In this document: positions 1 through 7,236 of the stretch, piece by piece
Layout: every line of letters begins with the position of its first letter
How positions within the stretch are numbered: the first letter of the stretch is position 1
From: Bacteriovoracaceae bacterium
GTDB taxonomy: Bacteria; Bdellovibrionota; UBA1018
Assembly: GCA_023250795.1 (NCBI GenBank)
Contig: JAHFAB010000085.1
Span: 1-7,367, forward strand
Length of the DNA: 7,367 nt
Direction of reading: 5' to 3'
Made by a program: the position numbers and the translations under genes
The notes under the pieces: model-generated
Databases searched by the model: none
What the model was told of the DNA's origin: nothing
The model's input: only the letters and a program-made list of their open reading frames with translations

Positions 1-21
1 AGTATTTTTGCCATAAAAAAA

Positions 22-87
22 CCTTAACATAAGCTATTATATAAGGAGAGAAGTTTCTAAAGTTTCGTGTTATGAAGTCGAACTAAC
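22..87 (+). promoter_or_regulatory. 5' leader of the ABC exporter gene with an orphan Shine-Dalgarno-like site
   Basis: A strong ribosome-binding-like motif AAGGAGAG lies at 43-50, but the exporter ATG at 88 is 37 bases further on and has no clear motif of its own. The only ATG in between (72) opens a four-codon frame (Met-Lys-Ser-Asn-stop) that ends two bases before the exporter start. CCTTA (22-26) can pair with TAAGG (42-46), and ATAA (29-32) with TTAT (37-40), giving an imperfect hairpin that would cover part of the AAGGAG. TATTAT at 35-40 resembles a -10 box, but no -35 box sits at the right distance. Whether this is a leader structure or chance in A/T-rich DNA cannot be decided here. 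Confidence 0.25.
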
Positions 88-1794
88 ATGAAAGATCTTT
101 GGAGACTGAAGCCCTATATCCGACCTTACTTCTGGCTAATTTTCGCTAGTGGGCTCTTGGGCGTTCCGCTTGCCGCGTTGCGCGCAAGCCCGGTGCCTCT
201 TGTAAATTGGATAGGAAACGATCTTTTTATTACCAAAGATCCTAAAAAACTTCTCCTTTTCCCAGCCCTTTTTATAGGGCTTTATGTGCTCAATTTTATT
301 TTCAGATTTCTCCATTATTATCTTCTTCGTATTGTCGTAGCCCGGGTGAATCAGAAAATTAAGAACGATCTTTTTGAGCACTTGATGGGGCTTTCGGCTG
401 ATTATTTTACAGCACAAAGTACAGGTACTTTGATTTCCAGAGTGGGAACTGATCCTCAGTATATTGATAACGGGCTGTCGTGCATTAATATCCTAATCCG
501 AGAACCCTTTACTTTTTTATTTCTCTTGGGCGGGGCTGTTTATTTGAACTGGAGACTTTCCCTTTTGATTTTCCTCATTTTTCCTCTTTTGTTTTGGGTT
601 TTTAGAGCTACGGGGAGAAATCTGAAGCGATATATCTCTCGGATGACAGAGGAAAACGCAAAACTTTATTCGACTCTTCAAGAAAGCTTTACTGGTATCA
701 GAATGGTGGGAGCTTTTCGTTTAGAAAAATATGTCAGAAATAAGTTTCGAGAAAGATCTGAAAGTTTTACGAGAACTTTACTAAAAACAGCGATCTTAGA
801 AGAGGCAGCACACCCTTTGGTGGAGCTTATTGGGGCAGTGGCGATCGCATGTGTCATTAATTACGGTGGTTTGCAAGTGATCCAAGGTAAAATGTCACCG
901 CCTGAGCTTTTTGCTTTTTTTACGGCATTTTTCTTGATGGTGAGTCCCTTACGGATGTTAAACGAAGTCAACATAAAACTTTATTCTGCAGCCGCAGCGT
1001 GTAAACGAATTTTTGAAATTTTCGATTGGAAAACGAATCTTCATGAATCTGAAGATCCAAAGCACATTGGAGAGTTTAAGGAAGAAATAAAATTCAGGAA
1101 TGTGAGCTTTGCCTACCCAGATTCACCAGAGAGAGAAGTCTTAAGGGAGATGAGTTTTTCCGTCCCTCGAGGCAAGGCCATTGCTATCGTGGGAGAAAGT
1201 GGTGCTGGGAAGAGTTCGCTTGTGAGTTTGCTGCCTCGGGTTTTTGATGTCACAAGGGGTTCAATAGAGATCGACGGGCAAGATATTCGGGAACTCAACT
1301 TAGATGATTTGAGAAAATTATTTGCAGTCGTGAGCCAAGATATTTTTCTTTTTAACGATACGATCGAAGAGAATATCCGTTGTGGCAAATTGTCAGCCAC
1401 TGCGGAAGAAATCAGAGATGCGGCTAGAAAAGCCCATGCCTTGGACTTCATAGAGTCATTGCCCCGGAGTTTTCAGACATTGATCGGGGATCGTGGACTG
1501 AAACTTTCTGGAGGAGAGAGGCAGAGAGTTTCGATTGCCAGGGCTTTTTTACGAAATGCACCGATATTGGTTTTAGACGAGGCGACTTCCAGCTTAGATA
1601 TGGCTTCAGAGCGAGAGGTTCAAAAAGCTCTCGAAGAATTGATGGTGGATAAAACGACTTTGATGATCGCCCATCGCCTGTCGACCATTAAACACGCGGA
1701 TCAAATACTGGTCATGAACTCAGGGCAAATTGTGGAGACGGGCTCTCATGACGAGTTGATCAGGCTTAAGGGCGAGTACGCACGGTTTCATTAG
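88..1794 (+). CDS. msbA: MsbA-like ABC exporter (lipid A / lipid flippase family), half-transporter
   Basis: This 568-residue protein has the fused membrane-plus-ATPase layout of a homodimeric type IV exporter such as MsbA, which flips lipid A-core across the inner membrane using ATP. Six likely membrane helices lie near residues 14-39, 55-80, 137-153, 157-172, 243-260 and 272-290. The nucleotide-binding domain fills about 335-568 and is intact: Walker A GESGAGKSS (369-377, Lys375), Q-loop Gln417, signature LSGGERQ (473-479), Walker B ending in Asp497 with catalytic Glu498, and switch His529. Length is close to the usual ~580. The start at 88 is fixed by an in-frame stop at 73-75, although it lacks a good ribosome site. 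It ends 40 bases from the convergent ATPase gene. The family and catalytic competence are clear. Lipid A as substrate is inferred from overall resemblance; another lipid or a drug is possible. Confidence 0.88.
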   Translation: MKDLWRLKPYIRPYFWLIFASGLLGVPLAALRASPVPLVNWIGNDLFITKDPKKLLLFPALFIGLYVLNFIFRFLHYYLLRIVVARVNQKIKNDLFEHLMGLSADYFTAQSTGTLISRVGTDPQYIDNGLSCINILIREPFTFLFLLGGAVYLNWRLSLLIFLIFPLLFWVFRATGRNLKRYISRMTEENAKLYSTLQESFTGIRMVGAFRLEKYVRNKFRERSESFTRTLLKTAILEEAAHPLVELIGAVAIACVINYGGLQVIQGKMSPPELFAFFTAFFLMVSPLRMLNEVNIKLYSAAAACKRIFEIFDWKTNLHESEDPKHIGEFKEEIKFRNVSFAYPDSPEREVLREMSFSVPRGKAIAIVGESGAGKSSLVSLLPRVFDVTRGSIEIDGQDIRELNLDDLRKLFAVVSQDIFLFNDTIEENIRCGKLSATAEEIRDAARKAHALDFIESLPRSFQTLIGDRGLKLSGGERQRVSIARAFLRNAPILVLDEATSSLDMASEREVQKALEELMVDKTTLMIAHRLSTIKHADQILVMNSGQIVETGSHDELIRLKGEYARFH

Positions 1795-1834
1795 AAAGTC
1801 ATTTAATTTTGTGTTGTGATTTCTAGACGGAAAA

Positions 1835-2983
1835 TCATGGCAAAAGAATCTTCGGCAAAGCATCCAAAAATGCTCCGACTGGCCAAGCCTCAATCTTGCC
1901 ATAGCGGTCCTTTCTTGTTCCCCCATAGACAAAATACGCCTTAGCCTGTGGGTAGTCTTCACAAAAAAGTTTCAGTGCCTCTAGATCCGTGCGTCGCACG
2001 CGTGAAGTTTTCTTAACTTCAATGGCGATAAGACCATTTTCTCCATAAAGAACGAAGTCAACTTCGCGATCGTCACTAGTTCGCCAATATGAAATTGAAT
2101 AGTCAGTACTCAGATAATCATTGAGAGCCCGCAACTCCTGATAGATGAGAGTTTCAAGGGCTGGTCCATCAATCTCAAACTCCGAGTCAAGTGGTCCCTT
2201 TGGCCTCAGTGTGCGATAAACGCCTGGGTCAAAATAATAGAATTTTGGTGCAGACACTAGTTTACGTTTTGCCTTGCGTGTGAAAACCTGAATACGGGTT
2301 GCTAATAGAAGATCCTCCAGAATTTGAAAATAATCTTCGACTGCTTTTCTCCCAACAGAGCAATCAGATGCAATTGCAGAAATATTCACAAGTGAGCCTT
2401 GTGAGAAGCTTGCCGCCTCAAGAAATCGCGAGAAGCCTTCGAGGTTTCTGACAAGGCTTTCTTGTTGTACTTCCTCGCGCAAATAAGTCGTAATGTAACT
2501 TTCCAGAAAGTCCTTAGGATTCTTGCTCGACAAGGCTTGTGGGAGACGACCAAATTGCAAAGAGCGGGTTAAATCAAAATCATCTCCAAGTTCTGCTGTT
2601 GTCATGGGATGCATCCAGCGTGTAAGCGCACGCCCGGCTAATAGGTTTACGCCTTTTTGTCTCAGTTTTCTGGCGCTCGATCCGGTCATGATAAACTGAA
2701 GCCCTTGTTTTTTTGCCCTGCCTTCGATCATTCTGTGGATCTCATTGAGGAGCGACGGTACTCTCTGTATTTCGTCAATAACTACTGCGCCGGAATGGTC
2801 TTCTGGAATCAGATCTTCGATTCGTTCTGGGGCCGCAAGAAGTACACGGTAAGTAGCATTATCGAGCAGATCTAAAAAAAGAGCTTTAGGCAAACTGGTT
2901 TTAAGCCACGAAGATTTACCAGTTCCTATAGGACCAAATAAAAAAAAATGTTCACTAGGGCATTTTTGAAGCCTGCTCCACAT
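1835..2983 (-). CDS. AAA-family ATPase with C-terminal DUF4143 (PD-(D/E)XK-like) domain
   Basis: This 382-residue protein belongs to the widespread, poorly characterised family of bacterial and archaeal ATPases that pair an AAA domain with DUF4143. The N-terminal ATPase shows Walker A GPIGTGKS (17-24), Walker B VVIDE (67-71) followed by IQRVP, and a sensor-1-like MTGSSARKL (99-107). A winged-helix-like middle (about 180-235) leads to the C-terminal domain, where Glu283, Asp309 (in REVDFVL) and Glu322-Val-Lys324 (in AIEVKK) match the D-Xn-E-X-K pattern of PD-(D/E)XK nucleases. The fold assignment rests on my recollection of the family; nuclease activity is not shown. A TAG stop lies six codons upstream, so ATG 2983 is the only normal start. 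Met-Trp-x-Arg before the ATPase core is a common opening in this family. There is no Shine-Dalgarno site, and the start codon lies inside a long palindrome. No partner gene is adjacent, so it looks like a solitary, possibly transferred gene. Cellular role unknown. Confidence 0.9.
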   Translation of the reverse strand: MWSRLQKCPSEHFFLFGPIGTGKSSWLKTSLPKALFLDLLDNATYRVLLAAPERIEDLIPEDHSGAVVIDEIQRVPSLLNEIHRMIEGRAKKQGLQFIMTGSSARKLRQKGVNLLAGRALTRWMHPMTTAELGDDFDLTRSLQFGRLPQALSSKNPKDFLESYITTYLREEVQQESLVRNLEGFSRFLEAASFSQGSLVNISAIASDCSVGRKAVEDYFQILEDLLLATRIQVFTRKAKRKLVSAPKFYYFDPGVYRTLRPKGPLDSEFEIDGPALETLIYQELRALNDYLSTDYSISYWRTSDDREVDFVLYGENGLIAIEVKKTSRVRRTDLEALKLFCEDYPQAKAYFVYGGTRKDRYGKIEAWPVGAFLDALPKILLP

Positions 2984-3023
2984 AAGGCCAATTTTACACT
3001 AAAAATGGCCTTATGTGGAGCAG
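2973..3023. repeat. 51-bp near-perfect palindrome over the ATPase start codon
   Basis: The left arm CTGCTCCACATAAGGCCA (2973-2990) is the exact reverse complement of TGGCCTTATGTGGAGCAG (3006-3023). Inside, TTTTA (2992-2996) pairs with TAAAA (3000-3004) around CAC, so the whole element pairs except for one A:A mismatch (2991/3005) and the three-base loop. The left arm contains the ATPase ATG and its first three codons on the minus strand; the right arm carries a mirror ATG-TGG-AGC on the plus strand (3013) that stops after six codons. On the plus strand the right arm is followed by TATTTTTTAG, so a terminator role facing glyS is possible. An operator, an RNA hairpin hiding the ATG, or the relic of an inverted duplication are alternatives. 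The pairing is observed; every role is inference. Confidence 0.97.
2991..3019 (-). promoter_or_regulatory. Candidate leaderless promoter of the ATPase gene, inside the palindrome
   Basis: Read on the minus strand, TAAAAT (2996 to 2991) matches five of six bases of the -10 consensus. TCCACA (3019 to 3014) matches four of six of the -35 consensus at the ideal 17-base spacing. Transcription would then begin at about 2983-2985, on or just before the ATG, which fits the absence of any Shine-Dalgarno site. Because the element is a palindrome, a mirror pair exists on the plus strand (TCCACA 2977-2982, TAAAAA 3000-3005), pointing at glyS. This is a consensus match by eye only. Confidence 0.35.
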
Positions 3024-3102
3024 TATTTTTTAGTGCGAAGTGCCTGTGTAAGGTCGCTGAAACACTAGCGATTCAACGCAATCTCTGTTATCGAATGACA
3101 AT

Positions 3103-4404
3103 ATGACCCAAGACCTAAAAGAGATGGCGGACCTGGTTTCCCTTTGCAAAAGAAGGGGTTTTATTTTTCAATCGAGCGAAATTTACGGAGGAATCAACGC
3201 CTGTTGGGATTACGGGCCCTTGGGGATCGAACTCAAAAGAAATATCAAAGAGCGTTGGTGGAGGGCAATGACCGACCGCGAAGATATTGAAGGGCTCGAT
3301 GCGGCTATACTGATGCATCCCAAAGTTTGGGAAGCATCGGGCCATATAGCAGGATTTGTAGATCCATTAGTAGATTGCAAGAAGTGTAAAGAGCGGTTTA
3401 GGGCGGATAAACTTGAGGCAGAGGTCTTAGCTTCTAAAAAATGTCCTAAATGTGGTGGCGAATTGACCGAACCTAGGCAGTTTAACTTAATGTTTAAGAC
3501 CTTTATGGGTCCCGTAGAAGAAGACGCGGCCATCGTTTATTTGAGACCCGAAACAGCGCAGGGCATCTATGTCAATTTTTTAAACGTACATCAGTCTACG
3601 CGTCAAAAAATCCCTTTTGGAATTGCTCAAATCGGGAAAGCTTTTCGGAATGAAATTACGCCTGGGAATTTTATTTTTAGGACTCGTGAGTTTGAGCAGA
3701 TGGAGATGCAGTTTTTTGTAAAGCCCGGTTCGGACATGGAGTGGTTTGAAAAGTGGAAAGAAGTGAGGATGAAGTGGCACGAGGACAACGGAATTCGAAA
3801 AAATAAGCTACGATTTCATGAACATGGGGCAGGCGAACTGGCCCATTATGCAAAAGCTGCTTTTGATATAGAGTACGAGTTTCCCTTTGGTTGGCAGGAG
3901 TTAGAGGGAATTCACAATCGGACTGATTTTGATTTGGGTCGTCATCAGCAGTTCAGCGGTAAAAAATTAGAGTACTTTTCTGAAGAATCAAAAGAGCACT
4001 ATCTCCCTTATATTGTTGAAACTTCTGCCGGATGCGACCGCTCGCTCTTGGTGACACTGGTTGACGCATATCGTTTTGATGGGGAAAGAACTTGGCTGGC
4101 TTTTCATCCTTCATTGGCTCCTTACAAAGTAGCTGTTTTTCCCTTGATGAAGAAGCCTGAGTTGAGCGAATATACTGATAAAGTCTATCAGAGTTTGAAA
4201 AAGCGATTTCGTACGACGACCGATAGTACGGGATCCATTGGTAAGCGATACCGCCGCCAAGATGAAATCGGAACCCCATTTGGAGTCACAATCGATTATG
4301 ACACTCTTACAAATCACACCGTCACCGTCAGGCACAGAGACAGTATGGCCCAAGAAAGGGTCCCTGCTGAAAACCTCGACCAGTATTTCCAAGACAAGTT
4401 CTAA
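3103..4404 (+). CDS. glyS: Glycyl-tRNA synthetase, single-chain class II type
   Basis: This cytoplasmic enzyme charges tRNA-Gly with glycine, releasing AMP and PPi. The 433-residue length and motifs fit the alpha-2 (eukaryote/archaea-like, GlyQS) form rather than the alpha-2-beta-2 form. The N-terminus has [15 protein letters not shown] (17-31). A zinc-ribbon-like insert has Cys92-x2-Cys95 and Cys114-x2-Cys117. The substrate loop is RPETAQG (148-154), motif 2 has Arg182-Asn183-Glu184 and [11 protein letters not shown] (195-205), and motif 3 is ETSAGCDR (306-313). [14 protein letters not shown] opens the C-terminal anticodon-binding domain. ATG 3103 is the only ATG below an in-frame stop at 3058, except Met8 (3124), which would also leave the core intact; neither has a strong ribosome site. 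A short inverted repeat, TCGCT (3054-3058) and AGCGA (3067-3071), lies in the leader, meaning unknown. The 3' end overlaps the ppdK reading frame, so the two genes are surely co-transcribed. No convincing promoter was found in 3024-3102. Confidence 0.97.
   Translation: MTQDLKEMADLVSLCKRRGFIFQSSEIYGGINACWDYGPLGIELKRNIKERWWRAMTDREDIEGLDAAILMHPKVWEASGHIAGFVDPLVDCKKCKERFRADKLEAEVLASKKCPKCGGELTEPRQFNLMFKTFMGPVEEDAAIVYLRPETAQGIYVNFLNVHQSTRQKIPFGIAQIGKAFRNEITPGNFIFRTREFEQMEMQFFVKPGSDMEWFEKWKEVRMKWHEDNGIRKNKLRFHEHGAGELAHYAKAAFDIEYEFPFGWQELEGIHNRTDFDLGRHQQFSGKKLEYFSEESKEHYLPYIVETSAGCDRSLLVTLVDAYRFDGERTWLAFHPSLAPYKVAVFPLMKKPELSEYTDKVYQSLKKRFRTTTDSTGSIGKRYRRQDEIGTPFGVTIDYDTLTNHTVTVRHRDSMAQERVPAENLDQYFQDKF
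4282..4369 (+). promoter_or_regulatory. Start region of ppdK embedded in glyS: two candidate ribosome-binding sites
   Basis: No ATG, GTG or TTG occurs in the ppdK frame between ATG 4298 and ATG 4520, and 4520 lies inside the conserved N-terminal motif. Translation therefore has to begin within glyS. Option one is ATG 4298 with GGAG at 4282-4285, a longish 12-base spacing. Option two is the non-standard CTG 4367 (or 4364) with AAAGGG at 4355-4360, six bases before 4367; this would give a neat Lys/Ser/Thr-rich N-terminus. TTG 4238 and ATG 4262 are also in frame but have weaker sites. Ribosomes ending glyS at 4404 could reinitiate by backing up to either start. Confidence 0.45.
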
Positions 4405-7165
4405 GACGAATTCAAAAAATTCTAAATCCGGACCCGGTGGTGTCGTTTTTACCGGAAAAGCAGGGCGTGAAAAATTTGTCTATTCCTTCGGCCAAGGTAA
4501 AGCAGATGGCAATGAGAAGATGAAAGATCTTTTAGGGGGTAAAGGAGCCAACCTCCACGGGATGACAAAGTTGGGTCTTCCTGTGCCTCCGGGTTTCACG
4601 ATTTCTACAGATGTTTGCACTTACTTTTATAAAAAAGAAAAAACATATCCCCGAGCTTTAGAAGACCAAGTCAAGAACGCACTTCATAAAGTAGAGAAAA
4701 TAATGAAGAGGGGCTTTGGAAGTAAAAAAACTCCCCTTCTTGTTTCTGTCCGTTCAGGCGCTAGGGCTTCGATGCCTGGGATGATGGATACGATTCTCAA
4801 TTTGGGTTTAAACGACGAAACAGTCGAGGGCTTAATTGCTGAATCTAAAGACGCACGTTTTAGTTATGACAGCTACCGGCGTTTTATTACGATGTACTCG
4901 GATGTAGTTCTAAATATCCACTCCAATCTTTTCGAAGCGCTATTCGAGGATATGAAGCAGACACGTGGGGTCGAATTAGATACCGAACTGAAAGCCGAAG
5001 ACCTCAAAGAATTGGTCAAACAATACAAGCAACTCGTAAAAACAAATGGAAAAGTTTTTCCAGAGGATCCATGGGAACAGCTCTGGGGAGCTGTTGGCGC
5101 GGTTTTTGGTTCTTGGATGAATCCAAGAGCAATTACTTATCGAAAGCTCAACGAAATTCCAGAAGAATGGGGAACTGCAGTCACAGTACAATCCATGGTT
5201 TTTGGAAATATGGGTGATGATTGTGCAACGGGAGTGGCGTTCACACGCGATCCATCGACGGGCGTGAAAAAGTTTTTTGGGGAATTTTTGGCCAATGCTC
5301 AGGGAGAAGACGTGGTGGCTGGGATTCGTACACCACAACCGATCAATGAAGTATCCAGACAGGACTCTCATGTGACGGGAGAAAAATTACCGTCTTTAGA
5401 AAAAACAATGCCTAAGGCTTATCAAGAGCTCGTGCGTGTCTATCAGAAACTCGAAAAACATTATCGAGATATGCAGGATATCGAGTTTACGATTGAGAGA
5501 AATAAGCTCTACATGCTTCAAACTCGAAGTGGAAAAAGAACGGCTCCTGCGGCTTTGCGGATTGCAGTCGACATGGTTCAAGAAAAGCTAATTACCAAAG
5601 AAGAAGCGATTTTGAGAATTAAGCCAGAGCAATTGGACCAACTCCTTCACCCTTGTTTAGACCCAAAAGCGAAAAAAGAAGTGCTGTGTAAAGGATTACC
5701 CGCGTCTCCAGGGGCTGCGACTGGACAAATTGTTTTTGACCCAGATACGGCTGAAAAATGGGTGAAAGATCTCGGAAGAAAAGTCATATTAGTTCGAATT
5801 GAGACTTCTCCAGAAGATATCCATGGGATGTCCGTAGCCGAAGGGATATTGACCGCTCGTGGTGGAATGACTTCTCACGCAGCAGTGGTCGCTCGTGGGA
5901 TGGGAAAATGCTGTGTCTCGGGTTGTGGGGCTATCAAAATTAGTTATGAGCGCAAAGAGTTTTCTGTGGGCGCGTTGACTTTGAAAGAAGGCGATTCGAT
6001 CACCTTAGAGGGAGGTACAGGCGAAGTGATCAAAGGCCATGTACCAACCATTGCTCCTGCATTGAACAAAGATTTCCAAGAGCTCATGAAATGGGTGGAT
6101 CTATATCGGACTTTAGGTGTTCGAACCAATGCAGATACTCCTCATGATTCGAAAGTCGCAAGACGGTTTGGAGCAGAGGGGATTGGGCTTTGTCGAACTG
6201 AACATATGTTTTTTGAGGCGGATAGAATTGATGCCGTAAGAGAAATGATTCTAGCGGATACTTTACAGGGTCGGGAAGCGGCACTTGAGAAAATTCTCCC
6301 CATGCAAAAAGGAGATTTCAAAGGGATTTTTAGAGAGATGAAAGACTTGCCTGTGACGATTCGACTTTTGGATCCTCCATTGCATGAGTTCATTCCACAT
6401 AAAGATGAAGAGCTTGAAGCGTTGTCGAAAAAAATAGATATTTCTTTTGATCGTTTGAAACGCAAGGCTGAGTCTTTGCATGAGTTCAACCCCATGTTAG
6501 GCCACCGGGGTTGTCGTTTGGGGATTAGTTATCCGGAAATCTACCGCACTCAAGTGCGTGCGATTATGGAAGCGGTTTGTGAACTCATTGTCGAAGAGGG
6601 GTTCAAAATCGTTCCTGAGATTATGATTCCTTTGGTAGGAGATTGGAGAGAGTTAAAATTTGTTCGAGAATATTGCTTAGAAGAAGCAGAAAAAGTTTTG
6701 GCTAAATATTCACAGAGTGTTGGGCGGAAGTTGAAAGTTGAATATTTGATTGGAACCATGATCGAACTTCCCCGTGCAGCGCTTACAGCTGGAGAAATCG
6801 CAAAATATGCAGAGTTTTTTAGCTTTGGTACAAATGATCTCACGCAGACAACTTATGGTCTCTCACGAGATGATTCTGGGATGTTTTTGAAAGATTATCT
6901 TGACGCTAAAATTTATGAAAAAGATCCATTTGCCTCGTTAGACGCGGTGGGAGTGGGGCGCTTGATGGATTTGGCGATTCGCGAAGGAAGAGTGACCAGA
7001 AAAAATATCAAAGTGGGGATTTGTGGCGAGCATGGGGGTGACCCCTCTTCAGTAGAAGTTTGCCACAAGCTGGGGCTGGATTATGTGAGCTGTTCCCCAT
7101 ACCGCGTCCCAATTGCACGATTGGCCGCGGCACAGGCGGTGTTGCAGAATAAGAAGAAAAAGTAG
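4298..7165 (+). CDS. ppdK: Pyruvate,phosphate dikinase
   Basis: PPDK interconverts ATP + Pi + pyruvate with AMP + PPi + PEP, in the cytoplasm. Numbering from ATG 4298 (955 residues), the conserved protein begins at about Lys59 ([14 protein letters not shown]). The ATP-grasp domain has [14 protein letters not shown] (152-165), [15 protein letters not shown] (328-342) and QTR (408-410). The swivelling phosphohistidine domain has [13 protein letters not shown] with catalytic His527; Thr525 is at the position phosphorylated by the PDRP regulator in other PPDKs. The C-terminal TIM barrel binds PEP/pyruvate, with Arg609 and Arg633 (CRTEH) and the acid/base Cys909 in [10 protein letters not shown]. 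All key residues are present, so the enzyme should be active. The protein is longer than the usual ~875-880 because of a Ser/Thr/Lys-rich N-terminal tail that overlaps glyS; the start is uncertain (TTG 4238, ATG 4262, ATG 4298 or CTG 4364/4367). The glyS overlap implies operon expression. No hairpin terminator follows the TAG stop. Confidence 0.96.
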   Translation: MTLLQITPSPSGTETVWPKKGSLLKTSTSISKTSSKTNSKNSKSGPGGVVFTGKAGREKFVYSFGQGKADGNEKMKDLLGGKGANLHGMTKLGLPVPPGFTISTDVCTYFYKKEKTYPRALEDQVKNALHKVEKIMKRGFGSKKTPLLVSVRSGARASMPGMMDTILNLGLNDETVEGLIAESKDARFSYDSYRRFITMYSDVVLNIHSNLFEALFEDMKQTRGVELDTELKAEDLKELVKQYKQLVKTNGKVFPEDPWEQLWGAVGAVFGSWMNPRAITYRKLNEIPEEWGTAVTVQSMVFGNMGDDCATGVAFTRDPSTGVKKFFGEFLANAQGEDVVAGIRTPQPINEVSRQDSHVTGEKLPSLEKTMPKAYQELVRVYQKLEKHYRDMQDIEFTIERNKLYMLQTRSGKRTAPAALRIAVDMVQEKLITKEEAILRIKPEQLDQLLHPCLDPKAKKEVLCKGLPASPGAATGQIVFDPDTAEKWVKDLGRKVILVRIETSPEDIHGMSVAEGILTARGGMTSHAAVVARGMGKCCVSGCGAIKISYERKEFSVGALTLKEGDSITLEGGTGEVIKGHVPTIAPALNKDFQELMKWVDLYRTLGVRTNADTPHDSKVARRFGAEGIGLCRTEHMFFEADRIDAVREMILADTLQGREAALEKILPMQKGDFKGIFREMKDLPVTIRLLDPPLHEFIPHKDEELEALSKKIDISFDRLKRKAESLHEFNPMLGHRGCRLGISYPEIYRTQVRAIMEAVCELIVEEGFKIVPEIMIPLVGDWRELKFVREYCLEEAEKVLAKYSQSVGRKLKVEYLIGTMIELPRAALTAGEIAKYAEFFSFGTNDLTQTTYGLSRDDSGMFLKDYLDAKIYEKDPFASLDAVGVGRLMDLAIREGRVTRKNIKVGICGEHGGDPSSVEVCHKLGLDYVSCSPYRVPIARLAAAQAVLQNKKKK

Positions 7166-7188
7166 CCCCAGGTAGTTGGCCGTATTAT

Positions 7189-7218
7189 TTGACAATGGTT
7201 CTCCACTAGTGATACACT
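7189..7218 (+). promoter_or_regulatory. Sigma-70-type promoter of the ribbon-helix-helix gene
   Basis: A perfect -35 box TTGACA is at 7189-7194. At an 18-base spacing, TACACT (7213-7218) matches four of six -10 positions, including the key second A and last T; GATACA (7211-7216) at 16 bases is a weaker alternative. The promoter starts 23 bases after the ppdK stop, so the downstream gene is expressed as its own unit, and the -10 region is covered by palindromes that could serve as an operator. Confidence 0.65.
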
Positions 7219-7225
7219 CTAGTGT
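7204..7225. promoter_or_regulatory. Tandem palindromic operator over the -10 box
   Basis: Two adjacent palindromes share half-sites: CACTAGTG (7204-7211), a perfect 8-bp palindrome, and ACACT-CT-AGTGT (7214-7225), with perfect 5-bp arms. Their centres are 12 bp apart, about one helical turn, and the outer CACTAG and CTAGTG arms also mirror each other. They overlap the spacer and -10 of the promoter. Ribbon-helix-helix antitoxins commonly bind such tandem sites as dimers to repress their own operon, so autoregulation by the gene that follows is the natural reading. The repeats are seen; binding is inferred. Confidence 0.6.
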
Positions 7226-7229
7226 GAGG
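7226..7229 (+). promoter_or_regulatory. Shine-Dalgarno site of the ribbon-helix-helix gene
   Basis: GAGG at 7226-7229 lies seven bases before ATG 7237. This is the best-placed ribosome site in the window and supports that start, immediately downstream of the operator-like palindromes. Confidence 0.75.
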
Positions 7230-7236
7230 TGTTTAT

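Noticed and set aside
1113..1451. Antisense open frame of 112 codons inside the exporter gene
   Set aside because: It lies opposite a strongly conserved nucleotide-binding domain, shows no recognisable domain and no ribosome site; a shadow frame. The other antisense frames within glyS and ppdK are rejected for the same reason.
1795..1834. Possible bidirectional terminator between the convergent exporter and ATPase genes
   Set aside because: Only a weak 5-bp pairing (GATTT 1819-1823 with AAATC 1832-1836) without a G/C core or a proper T-run; not enough to call a terminator.
1835..3023. ATPase gene plus palindrome as a transposon or insertion sequence
   Set aside because: No matching repeat or target-site duplication was found near the 3' end of the gene (1795-1850), and there is no transposase signature.
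3013..3033. Plus-strand mini-ORF ATG-TGG-AGC... in the right arm of the palindrome
   Set aside because: It stops after six codons and exists only because the arm mirrors the ATPase start; no ribosome site.
2071..3068. Additional CACTAG motifs (near 2074, 2253, 2953 and 3063) as extra sites for the RHH protein
   Set aside because: Single 6-mers occur about as often as expected by chance, and none forms the tandem palindrome seen at 7204-7225.
3024..3102. Riboswitch or T-box leader ahead of glyS
   Set aside because: The leader is under 80 bases, has only a 5-bp hairpin (TCGCT/AGCGA) and lacks T-box or glycine riboswitch landmarks.
7166..7188. Terminator after ppdK
   Set aside because: No stem with a following T-run is visible in the 23 bases before the next promoter; termination, if any, must be Rho-type or further on.
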